Assembly: GCA_019414725.1 (NCBI GenBank)
Contig: DXLM01000030.1
Coordinates: 1 to 35,780, forward strand
Direction of reading: 5' to 3'
Source: Bacteroides sp.
GTDB taxonomy: Bacteria > Bacteroidota > Bacteroidia > Bacteroidales > Bacteroidaceae
DNA length: 35,780 nt
The notes beneath the pieces were generated by a model, which saw only the letters and a program-made list of their open reading frames with translations, was not told the DNA's origin and made no database searches. The translations under genes and the position numbers were made by a program. Positions 16,945 to 23,691 of the stretch are shown piece after piece; position 1 is the stretch's first letter; each line of letters starts with the position of its first letter.

Positions 16945-18195
16945 ATGAACCTGCTGACCTTTATTGCCCCACTGGCTGTGGCGGCAACTTTTATGATGCC
17001 GGCCGATGCTGCAAATCACAAAGAATTACCGGCATTGGGAAATACTCATATTCAAGTATTCGACAAAACCCCTGTTTGTTTTCGTCCCGATTCTTTCCCT
17101 AATTATACTCCTGCCAATGCTGACGGAGTGATCCGTCTGGTAAACGGGCGTATCATTTTAAAGAAAATAACCTTGCCCGATTATAAAAGGGATGTGGATG
17201 TTACCCTGAAAGTAACTGTAGCTTCCAATGGTGACCGTTGGGATAAATCTGGCTCTTGTTTTGTGCTTCCCAAAGAATCGGTGATTAATCTGATGAATAT
17301 AGCCGAAGGCAAGAGGGCGTTTCCTGCGGTAGACAGTACCAAATATGAAAAAATGATTGGTATTGTTCCGGGTCAGGATTATGTGCCTACCCTTGAACTG
17401 ATGCGTTTTATGACCCCGTTCGGTGTGGGGTATTATAGTTCGGATAATGATTCTTTGAGCAGCAAGAGGCGTCCTGTATATATCCCGAAATGGGAAAAGA
17501 GTGTGACTTGGGTGCAGGATATTACCGATCTTTATCCGGCATTGGAGAGAGAGGCATACGTGGGAATTTATATTGATACATGGACTGCCGAGGGGTATGT
17601 GGCCAGTATGGAATTGGATGTGAAGGAGAGTAAGATCACTTGCGACGTGATGCCGGAGCGCCGTGTGAAGCCTTTGATGAATACGGTGTATTATATCGGA
17701 CAGACTTATCCGGATATTTTCTCACGCAAAGATGTGGTGATGGATTTTGATATGCCGAAAGCTGCCAAGAATGTTCGTTTGAAGTATATTGTAACAGGTC
17801 ACGGAGGACATAGTGGCGGAGATGAGTTTGTGGAGAAACGGAACATCGTGTCTGTTGATGGCAAGGAGGTGTTGAATTTCATTCCTTGGCGTGATGACTG
17901 TGCTTCTTTCCGCCGTTTTAATCCGGCCACGGGAGTATGGCTGATACCACGAGTTGCCGCATATATAGGTGATAAGGGGTATACGACAAAAGAGATTGAA
18001 GAACCTTTGGCTTCTTCGGATTTGTCCCGTTCCAATTGGTGTCCGGGTAGCGATGTGATGCCTGAGGAGGCTGTTATTGGTGACTTGTCGGCCGGTAAAC
18101 ATTCTTTTAAGGTAAGTATCCCTGAGGCACAACAGGTAGATGGCAATAAATTGAATCATTGGCTGGTTTCAGCTTATTTGGTTTGGGAGGAATAA
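16945..18195 (+). CDS. Secreted PNGase F-like peptide-N-glycosidase
   Basis: This 416-residue protein has a signal peptide ([20 protein letters not shown], cleavage after ADA). The second half carries PNGase F signatures: [11 protein letters not shown] at about 285-295, [16 protein letters not shown] at about 311-326 and [17 protein letters not shown] at about 358-374, followed by the [14 protein letters not shown] strand. The first half has the paired N-terminal PNGase F sandwich ([25 protein letters not shown]). PNGase F enzymes hydrolyse the amide bond between Asn and the first GlcNAc, releasing N-glycans from glycoproteins. I could not map the three catalytic acids of the Elizabethkingia enzyme with certainty. 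The gene is not next to glycan-uptake genes, and a strong terminator precedes it. Confidence 0.85.
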
Positions 18196-18231
18196 CTTTT
18201 CCCGATTATTAATAGCTGCTGGAGCGGTTTG

Positions 18232-18273
18232 GATCTTTCCGAATATGAATGGTGAATTTCTTTCGGAAGGATT
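18232..18273. terminator. Possible terminator hairpin between the PNGase and AlkD-like genes
   Basis: A 12-bp stem with two G-U pairs (18232-18243 with 18262-18273, core TTTCCGAA/TTCGGAAG) lies between the two convergent genes. It lacks a T-run, so the call is weak. Confidence 0.35.
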
Positions 18274-18299
18274 CAAAGCCTCTTTGCGGTAAATGGACA

Positions 18300-19016
18300 T
18301 TATTTGTTTTTTCTTTTCATGCTGCGGATGATTTCTTTGTCCTCCGTGCTTACCCGATAAGATTCTATGATTTTTTGTAGTGCCTTATTGTAAGTAAAGT
18401 CATCTAAATGATTTTCCTTCAGATAGTTCATCGTTTTTTGAGGAAACTTGACATAACATACGGATAAAGCCCATGCTACAGCCATCTTCACATAATATCC
18501 TTCGTGACTGATCCGGTCCATCCATTGCAATACGTTGTCTATATACTCTTCGTCAATATAATGAGCCATTGCCATTACTACTCCGAAACGTATTTCATAT
18601 TCTTTGTCGGATTTCATCCGGTCTTCCAAAAATAGCCAGACCCTTTTCTTGTTCTTGTCCACAAACCGTTGTTTGCCGTAAAAGTCAAAGGTGTCACAAA
18701 CAGACCAACTGTTGATGATGGCAATAAACCGGGCAACCAGTGAAAGATATGCTTCCGTGTCTTTCATTTTCAGATTACTTATTACCATACCTTGTAGCAT
18801 ACGTTCCTCCATATAATAAGTATCCGCAGTCTGTAGATAACTCTCCCAGTCATCTTTGGCAATTTGTGCTCCTAACCGCCTTAGGGCAGGGATGCGGATA
18901 CCCAATACATTTTCTATTCCCGGATGCAGCGATTCGGTGAACTTTTTATTTCCATTTTCTGCCAGTTGCAGCAAATTTTCTTTTATGGTCAATCCATTGA
19001 TACGATATTCGTCCAT
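18300..19016 (-). CDS. AlkD-like DNA alkylation repair protein
   Basis: This 238-residue all-helical protein matches the DNA alkylation repair HEAT-like family (PF08713). Visible family segments are GIRIPALRRLGAQI, NSWSVCDTFDF, EIRFGVVMAMAHYI, YYVKMAVAWALSVCYVKFP and TYNKALQKIIESYRVS. Members are DNA glycosylases that remove bulky or cationic alkylated bases without base flipping, using an Asp and aromatic residues on a concave surface. The WSVCD segment probably holds the equivalent Trp/Asp pair. This is inference, and some members lack activity. It follows the GNAT gene by 20 bases and is probably in the same transcript. Confidence 0.9.
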   Translation of the reverse strand: MDEYRINGLTIKENLLQLAENGNKKFTESLHPGIENVLGIRIPALRRLGAQIAKDDWESYLQTADTYYMEERMLQGMVISNLKMKDTEAYLSLVARFIAIINSWSVCDTFDFYGKQRFVDKNKKRVWLFLEDRMKSDKEYEIRFGVVMAMAHYIDEEYIDNVLQWMDRISHEGYYVKMAVAWALSVCYVKFPQKTMNYLKENHLDDFTYNKALQKIIESYRVSTEDKEIIRSMKRKNK

Positions 19017-19036
19017 TTTGTTTTTGTAAGATAGGG

Positions 19037-19534
19037 TTAGATTTTCAGTCCCATGATATAATCGTTCATATAATATCCGTTGCCTATATGGAAATCTCCT
19101 TCTGCAACTTTTTCCATTCCCAAATGTTGGTAGAATTGTAAAGCCTTATTGTTACGGTTTACATTCAAATGCATTTCGCAAGGTCCGGGATGGATTTCTT
19201 TAATTGCTTTGACGGCCTGCTCAAATAGTGCTTTGCCCAACCGGCAACCTTGAAAACGGGGAAGTACATAGATTTTCTGCAGATGAAATAAATGTTCTCC
19301 TTCGGGCTGTATGGAAACATATCCGGCAGCTTCTCCATCTTTGTAAGCTATGTAATAGATGTGCCCTTCCTCTTCCATTTGTTTACGCAGGTTTTTCGGA
19401 GAGTACATCCAGTCCATCATGTAATCCAATTGTTCTTTTGAAAGAATTTCCCGGTAGGTAGCTGGAAACACGATCTGAGCCATCTCGTTAATCAACTGAA
19501 TATCATTGGTCGTTGCCTTTTTTATGGTAAACAT
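19037..19534 (-). CDS. GNAT family N-acetyltransferase
   Basis: This 165-residue protein is a single GNAT domain (PF00583). The start (FTIKKATTNDIQLINEMA), the central strand (HLFHLQKIYVLPRFQGCRLGKALF, which carries the acetyl-CoA pyrophosphate loop as QGCRLG) and the end (LNVNRNNKALQFYQHLGM) are all typical. The loop has Arg where many family members have Gly, a common variant. The acceptor is unknown. It is the first gene of a minus-strand pair with the AlkD-like gene. A -7 element (19569-19576) lies about 35 bases before its start. Confidence 0.92.
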   Translation of the reverse strand: MFTIKKATTNDIQLINEMAQIVFPATYREILSKEQLDYMMDWMYSPKNLRKQMEEEGHIYYIAYKDGEAAGYVSIQPEGEHLFHLQKIYVLPRFQGCRLGKALFEQAVKAIKEIHPGPCEMHLNVNRNNKALQFYQHLGMEKVAEGDFHIGNGYYMNDYIMGLKI

Positions 19535-19568
19535 GATCTTTATATCTTTTTAGTGTTATAACGAGAGG

Positions 19569-19576
19569 CAAAGATA
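19569..19576 (-). promoter_or_regulatory. -7 element of the GNAT-AlkD transcript
   Basis: The minus-strand sequence TATCTTTG (plus-strand CAAAGATA) matches TAnnTTTG and lies about 35 bases before the GNAT start. No -33 TTTG is seen. Confidence 0.5.
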
Positions 19577-19651
19577 AACTTTTTGCAAGAAAAAAAGGGG
19601 CTTCCTTTCTTTTTCTTGTTTAAATATTAATTTATGCAAAATAGTAGAACT

Positions 19652-19687
19652 ATGTAATACAAGGTACTTGTATAATACATATATTTG
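19652..19687 (+). promoter_or_regulatory. padR promoter with palindromic operator
   Basis: The -7 element TATATTTG is at 19680-19687, 24 bases before the padR start. Directly upstream is a perfect palindrome, TACAAG-GTA-CTTGTA (19658-19672), flanked by ATGT (19652-19655) and ACAT (19677-19680). PadR-family repressors usually bind dyads of this kind, so autoregulation is likely; this is inferred. Confidence 0.6.
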
Positions 19688-19710
19688 TGCCAAACAAAGT
19701 ATTATAGATT

Positions 19711-20037
19711 ATGAATGTAGACAATGTACGATCTCAGATGCGCAAAGGAATGCTGGAATACTGCATTTTATTGTTGTTGCACAAAGAGCCGTCATATGCT
19801 TCGGATATCATTCAAAAATTGAAAGAAGCCCGGCTCATTGTAGTAGAAGGGACGCTTTATCCGCTGCTTACCCGGCTGAAAAACGATGACCTGCTCTCAT
19901 ACGAATGGGTAGAGTCCACTCAGGGACCACCTCGTAAATATTATAGTCTCACTCCTCAGGGTGAAACATTCCTTAGCGGACTGGAGGCTGCCTGGGAGGA
20001 GCTGGCGAATACAGTGAATCATTTAAAAAACAATTAA
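19711..20037 (+). CDS. PadR family transcriptional regulator
   Basis: This 108-residue protein is a winged-helix PadR regulator of the short (PadR-s2-like) type. It shows QMRKGMLEYCILLLLHKEPSYASDI, VVEGTLYPLLTRLKNDDLL (recognition helix) and the wing with STQGPPRKYYSLTPQGE, followed by a C-terminal dimerisation helix. It should repress its own operon in response to an envelope or small-molecule signal. The pspC-like gene starts 12 bases downstream, an arrangement common in Bacteroidota. A palindrome overlapping its promoter is the probable operator. Confidence 0.93.
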   Translation: MNVDNVRSQMRKGMLEYCILLLLHKEPSYASDIIQKLKEARLIVVEGTLYPLLTRLKNDDLLSYEWVESTQGPPRKYYSLTPQGETFLSGLEAAWEELANTVNHLKNN

Positions 20038-20049
20038 AAACAGGATACA

Positions 20050-21096
20050 ATGAAAAAGACTTTAACCATAAATTTAGGAGGTACCGTTTATTATATAGAC
20101 GAAGACGCTTACCATTTGTTGGATAACTATTTAACTAACCTGCGTATTCACTTCTGTCGTGAGGAGGGAGCGGAAGAAATTGTACATGATATAGAATTAC
20201 GTATCTCTGAGCTGTTTACCGACCGTTTGAATGAAGGTAAACAGGTTATTACCATTGAAGATGTGGAAGAAATCATAGCCCGGATGGGTAAACCCGAAGA
20301 TCTTTCCGATGAAGAAAGTGGAGAAGCATCGGGTTCGGAAAAACAAAAAGGAACCACTATGCGCCGCTTGTTTCGTGATCCGGACAATAAGGTACTAGGT
20401 GGAGTGGCTTCCGGACTGGCTGCTTATATGGGATGGGATGTTACTTGGGTACGTATCATTCTATTGGTTCTTGGTTTCTTTGTTCATGGGGTGATATTGG
20501 CTTATATCATAGCGTGGATTATTATTCCTATGGCGCGTACCGCTCCCGAGAAACTCGCCATGAAGGGGGCTGCTATTAATGTGGAGAATATAGGCAAGAC
20601 TGTAACAGACGGATTTGAAAAAGTGAATGATTATGTACGCTCAGACCGTCCTAGGAGTATCTTGCAAAAGATAGGGGAGGGGATTGTGTCTGTGGCAGGG
20701 TTCCTTATCAAGTTCCTGCTTGTTTTCATTGCTATTTGCTGTGCGCCTGTATTGTTTGTATTATTGATTGTCTTTTTTGCATTGCTGATGGCGGCTACGG
20801 GACTGATTGCTGCATTGCCGGCTGTGCTTTATGAGGTGCTGCCTGCGGTTAATTGGGCTACGGTGGGTAGCTCTCCGGGGTTGACTGTCGCTATGTCCGT
20901 AGCAGGTATTCTGGTTATCGGTATTCCTATTATAGGACTGATACACATGCTGATGCGTCATTTTGGAGGTTGGCAACCCATGTCCATTGTAACCAAAATT
21001 ATATTTATCGTATTGTGGCTCATCGCGTTGGGAGTGGGTGTTTTCTTTGTACTGAATGATCCAAATATTGCTTCAATGATATCGTATAGTTTATAA
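20050..21096 (+). CDS. PspC domain membrane protein
   Basis: This 348-residue protein has a cytoplasmic N-terminal region (about 1-105; LGGTVYYIDEDAYHLLDNYL, and a regular helical segment with EEIIARMGKPEDL). A PspC domain follows at about 107-163 (RRLFRDPDNKVLGGVASGLA, WVRIILLVLGFF, AYIIAWIIIP), then about four further hydrophobic segments in the C-terminal half. PspC proteins belong to the phage-shock-like envelope stress response and sense or counter membrane damage. The operon with padR suggests a PadR-controlled membrane-stress module. No pspA or pspB gene is adjacent. Confidence 0.9.
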   Translation: MKKTLTINLGGTVYYIDEDAYHLLDNYLTNLRIHFCREEGAEEIVHDIELRISELFTDRLNEGKQVITIEDVEEIIARMGKPEDLSDEESGEASGSEKQKGTTMRRLFRDPDNKVLGGVASGLAAYMGWDVTWVRIILLVLGFFVHGVILAYIIAWIIIPMARTAPEKLAMKGAAINVENIGKTVTDGFEKVNDYVRSDRPRSILQKIGEGIVSVAGFLIKFLLVFIAICCAPVLFVLLIVFFALLMAATGLIAALPAVLYEVLPAVNWATVGSSPGLTVAMSVAGILVIGIPIIGLIHMLMRHFGGWQPMSIVTKIIFIVLWLIALGVGVFFVLNDPNIASMISYSL

Positions 21097-21103
21097 AATA
21101 CAC

Positions 21104-21164
21104 TATCTTTGCAGATGGAAAGTTGGGAATCAAGAGGTGTCTTGTTCTCAACTCTCCGTTTTTT
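21104..21164 (+). promoter_or_regulatory. purT leader: -7 element followed by a terminator-like hairpin
   Basis: TATCTTTG at 21104-21111 matches the -7 consensus. Just downstream is a stem of 12 bp with one bulge (21122-21134 with 21141-21152), extended by GGA/TCC (21117-21119 with 21155-21157), and a T6 run at 21159-21164. The purT ATG is at 21194. Either this is the terminator of padR-pspC, or, because the -7 element lies upstream of it, it attenuates purT. Confidence 0.55.
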
Positions 21165-21193
21165 GTAAGGAATATCAAACATATATAAATACT

Positions 21194-22363
21194 ATGACTA
21201 AGAAGATTTTATTGCTGGGTTCTGGCGAATTAGGTAAGGAATTCGTCATTGCGGCAAAACGTAAAGGGCAGTATGTTATTGCTTGCGACTCTTATGCAGG
21301 TGCTCCGGCCATGCAGGTGGCTGATGAATTTGAAGTGTTCAGTATGCTTGACGGTGATGCGTTGGATGCTGTGGTAGCCAAACACAAGCCGGATATAATT
21401 GTGCCTGAAATTGAAGCTATCCGTACCGAACGTCTGTATCATTTGGAACAGGAAGGTATTCAAGTAGTGCCGAGTGCCCGTGCAGTGAATTTCACGATGA
21501 ACCGCAAGGCCATTCGTGATTTGGCAGCTAAGGAATTAGGATTAAAGACAGCCAAGTATTTCTATGCCAAGTCTTTGGAAGAATTGCAGGAGGCCGCAAA
21601 AGAGATTGGTTTTCCCTGTGTGGTGAAACCTTTGATGTCTTCATCCGGCAAAGGCCAGTCTTTGGTCAAGAGCGTGGATGAGTTGGAACAGGCATGGCAT
21701 TATGGGTGTGAAGGCAGTCGTGGAGATATTAAAGAATTGATCATTGAGGAATTTATTCAGTTCGATAGTGAGATTACTTTGCTCACCGTCACTCAGAAAA
21801 ACGGTCCTACTTTGTTCTGTCCGCCTATCGGACATGTACAGAAAGGGGGAGATTATAGGGAAAGTTTCCAGCCGGCGCACATTGATCCCGAACATTTGAA
21901 GGAGGCACAGCGTATGGCCGATAAAGTGACGGCGGCTTTGACCGGTGCGGGAATCTGGGGAGTTGAATTTTTCTTGAGTCATGAAAACGGAGTTTATTTC
22001 TCCGAACTTTCTCCCCGTCCGCATGATACCGGAATGGTGACTTTGGCAGGTACTCAGAATTTAAATGAGTTTGAGTTGCATCTGCGTGCGGTGTTAGGAC
22101 TTCCTATCCCTGAAATTACACAAGAACGCATAGGGGCCAGTGCAGTGATTCTTTCTCCAATTGCCAGCAAGGAAGCTCCCCGTTATCGTGGTGAAGAGGA
22201 AGTTTGTAAGGAGACAAATACTTATCTCCGTATTTTTGGTAAACCTTATACAAAATTGAACCGCCGTATGGGAGTTGTGGTTTGTTATGCTCCTAATGGC
22301 AGTGACTTGGACGCTTTGCGTGACAAGTGCAAGGCTGCTGCTGCAAAGGTAGAGGTGTATTAA
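21194..22363 (+). CDS. purT: Formate-dependent phosphoribosylglycinamide formyltransferase (GAR transformylase 2)
   Basis: I chose the ATG at 21194 (MTKKILLLGSGELGKEFVIA), giving 389 residues, the usual length of PurT. A non-ATG start 19 codons earlier is unlikely, because that stretch is the leader hairpin. The protein is an ATP-grasp ligase. It has the N-terminal GSGELGKE nucleotide/GAR-binding loop, the ATP-grasp core with PCVVKPLMSSSGKGQS, the IIEEFI segment, the GIWGVEFFL and FSELSPRPHDTGMVTL metal-binding segments, and a C-terminal LRIFGKPYTKLNRRMGVV region. It converts GAR, formate and ATP to FGAR in purine synthesis without folate. A strong terminator closes the gene. Confidence 0.98.
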   Translation: MTKKILLLGSGELGKEFVIAAKRKGQYVIACDSYAGAPAMQVADEFEVFSMLDGDALDAVVAKHKPDIIVPEIEAIRTERLYHLEQEGIQVVPSARAVNFTMNRKAIRDLAAKELGLKTAKYFYAKSLEELQEAAKEIGFPCVVKPLMSSSGKGQSLVKSVDELEQAWHYGCEGSRGDIKELIIEEFIQFDSEITLLTVTQKNGPTLFCPPIGHVQKGGDYRESFQPAHIDPEHLKEAQRMADKVTAALTGAGIWGVEFFLSHENGVYFSELSPRPHDTGMVTLAGTQNLNEFELHLRAVLGLPIPEITQERIGASAVILSPIASKEAPRYRGEEEVCKETNTYLRIFGKPYTKLNRRMGVVVCYAPNGSDLDALRDKCKAAAAKVEVY

Positions 22364-22388
22364 TATCTTGTATTGATGGATATAAAAT

Positions 22389-22420
22389 AAAGGTCCGGGC
22401 TTTTCCAAGTCCGGACCTTT
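22389..22420 (+). terminator. Intrinsic terminator of purT
   Basis: AAAGGTCCGGGCTT (22389-22402) pairs with AAGTCCGGACCTTT (22407-22420) across 14 positions with one G-U pair and a 4-base loop, followed by TGTTGTT. Confidence 0.9.
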
Positions 22421-22845
22421 TGTTGTTCCAAAGGTGTGCTTCCCTGAAACAAGGTTTTATAGTTTTTCTTTTTAAAAGAAGGGCGTAGGGAGACTTTTTT
22501 CTGTAAGGAGTGTGTGGTCTTGTAATCAGATTCATCCTTAAAATATTTTATTCGGATTCCTAAACCTTTCCTGACGTATGGTTAAGGGTTTTCTTCCTGC
22601 CTGTTTTATCTCCGCAAGCCTTTGGAGTTATCTCCATAAGCTTTGGAGTTAACTCCATAGCCTTGGGAGATAACTCCAAAGGCTATGGAGATAGAATATA
22701 TCCGTATAAAAAGGTTTAATCTGAAGATAGAAAAGGCTTATACAATAGGGAGGATATGAGCATTCGTTTAATTCCGTTAGCGGGTTATTGCTTTTTTCAT
22801 CCCTTCCGGTCCTTTGGACTTCATGAGGCGGAAAGATTGGTTTAG
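22421..22845. other. Gene-free stretch around the palindromic repeat
   Basis: Apart from the repeat at 22608-22692, this convergent intergenic stretch contains a weak 8-bp stem (AAACCTTT near 22562 with AAGGGTTT near 22585) and a small minus-strand frame (22649-22849) that I do not accept as a gene. No promoter or RNA gene was recognised. Confidence 0.5.
22608..22692. repeat. 85-bp nested palindromic repeat
   Basis: Three 12-bp palindromic units occur at 21-base spacing: GGAGTTATCTCC (22624-22635), GGAGTTAACTCC (22645-22656) and GGAGATAACTCC (22666-22677). Half units bound them, ATCTCC at 22608-22613 and GGAGAT at 22687-22692. The linkers (GCAAGCCTTT, ATAAGCTTT, ATAGCCTTG, AAAGGCTAT) are also related by symmetry, so the whole segment is an imperfect inverted repeat centred on the middle GGAGTTAACTCC. 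It lies between the convergent purT and rhomboid genes and could form a long stem or a chain of small hairpins. Confidence 0.85.
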
Positions 22846-23511
22846 TCATTCTTTCTTTTCTTGGTCCGGATTTGTAATGACTTCTTCGTCTTCCGGATAA
22901 CTCCTGTTATCTTCTTCTTCCTCGTCAATGAAAAGTTCCGGTTGTTGAGGGCCTTTGTGTCTGAACAATATAGCTGCGGCTATTCCGGCCGCTGCGCCCC
23001 CCAAGTGTCCCTCCCAAGAAGTGGTGGAGGAAGCGAACTGCGGGAACATGTTCCATACCAGGCTGCCATATAGAAAGGTGACAAGCAATGACAGGGCTAC
23101 TAAAGGAACGTGTTTGCGGAGAATGCCACTGAAGAACAGAAAGAAGGCGAGTGAATAAATTATACTGCTGGCACCTATATGCCATCCAGGCTTGCCTATT
23201 ATAAATGTAAGTATTCCACTGACTATCCAGATGAAAAAAAGTATACCAATGCCCAAATCACGATAAAAGTAGAGCAGACACCATAATAAAAAAAGAAGAG
23301 GGAAAGTGTTCGCAAATAAATGTCCCCAATCGGCGTGTATCAATGGAGAAGTGAGAATCCCCATTATTCCTTTGGTTTCTTTGGGATATATGCCCCAGGT
23401 GATAAAATCCCAATTCATGACACTTTCCATTGTACGCAGGGTGTACAGAATGAAAAGAAGTAATAACGGAAGAGCAAAAGCCAATAGAATTTTTTGAATT
23501 TCAAGTTTCAT
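22846..23511 (-). CDS. Rhomboid family intramembrane serine protease
   Basis: I chose the ATG at 23509-23511 (MKLEIQKILLAFALPLLLLF) over a TTG ten codons upstream, giving 221 residues. Six hydrophobic segments are visible. The rhomboid signature is complete: HxxxN in HADWGHLFANT (His64, Asn68), the nucleophile in HIGASS (Ser115), and the catalytic base in SWEGHLGG (His169) followed by a GxxxG-type helix. It cleaves membrane-embedded substrates within the bilayer. The C-terminal 35 residues are a charged, acidic cytoplasmic tail. The substrate is unknown. Transcription runs toward the palindromic repeat. Confidence 0.93.
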   Translation of the reverse strand: MKLEIQKILLAFALPLLLLFILYTLRTMESVMNWDFITWGIYPKETKGIMGILTSPLIHADWGHLFANTFPLLFLLWCLLYFYRDLGIGILFFIWIVSGILTFIIGKPGWHIGASSIIYSLAFFLFFSGILRKHVPLVALSLLVTFLYGSLVWNMFPQFASSTTSWEGHLGGAAAGIAAAILFRHKGPQQPELFIDEEEEDNRSYPEDEEVITNPDQEKKE

Positions 23512-23588
23512 TTTGTCATAATTATGCTGATTTCTGTGCAATACTACGGATATTTGAGCGAAAAATGAAAAATATTTTGCTATTTAAT

Positions 23589-23618
23589 TTTGCTTTATCC
23601 ATTTAATTACTAATTTTG
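23589..23618 (+). promoter_or_regulatory. Promoter of the glycogen cluster
   Basis: TTTG at 23589-23592 is followed after 18 bases by TAATTTTG at 23611-23618, close to the Bacteroidota consensus. The leader to the debranching enzyme start is about 65 bases. Confidence 0.7.
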
Positions 23619-23691
23619 AGCGTTGCATACAAAAATAATATGTGACACAAATTGATATGGAAATTTGATTTATAACCTTAAAATAACAACT

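Noticed and set aside
21137..21193. N-terminal extension of purT from a non-ATG start
   Set aside because: This stretch contains the leader hairpin and T-run, and PurT homology begins at the ATG at 21194.
22608..22692. Regular 21-base repeats considered as a CRISPR array
   Set aside because: The repeated part is only 12 bp and the spacers are 9-10 bases and similar to one another; no cas genes are nearby.
22649..22849. Minus-strand 66-codon frame whose ATG overlaps the rhomboid stop (ATGA)
   Set aside because: The overlap looks operon-like, but the sequence has no recognisable motif and its end runs into the palindromic repeat, so it is probably chance.
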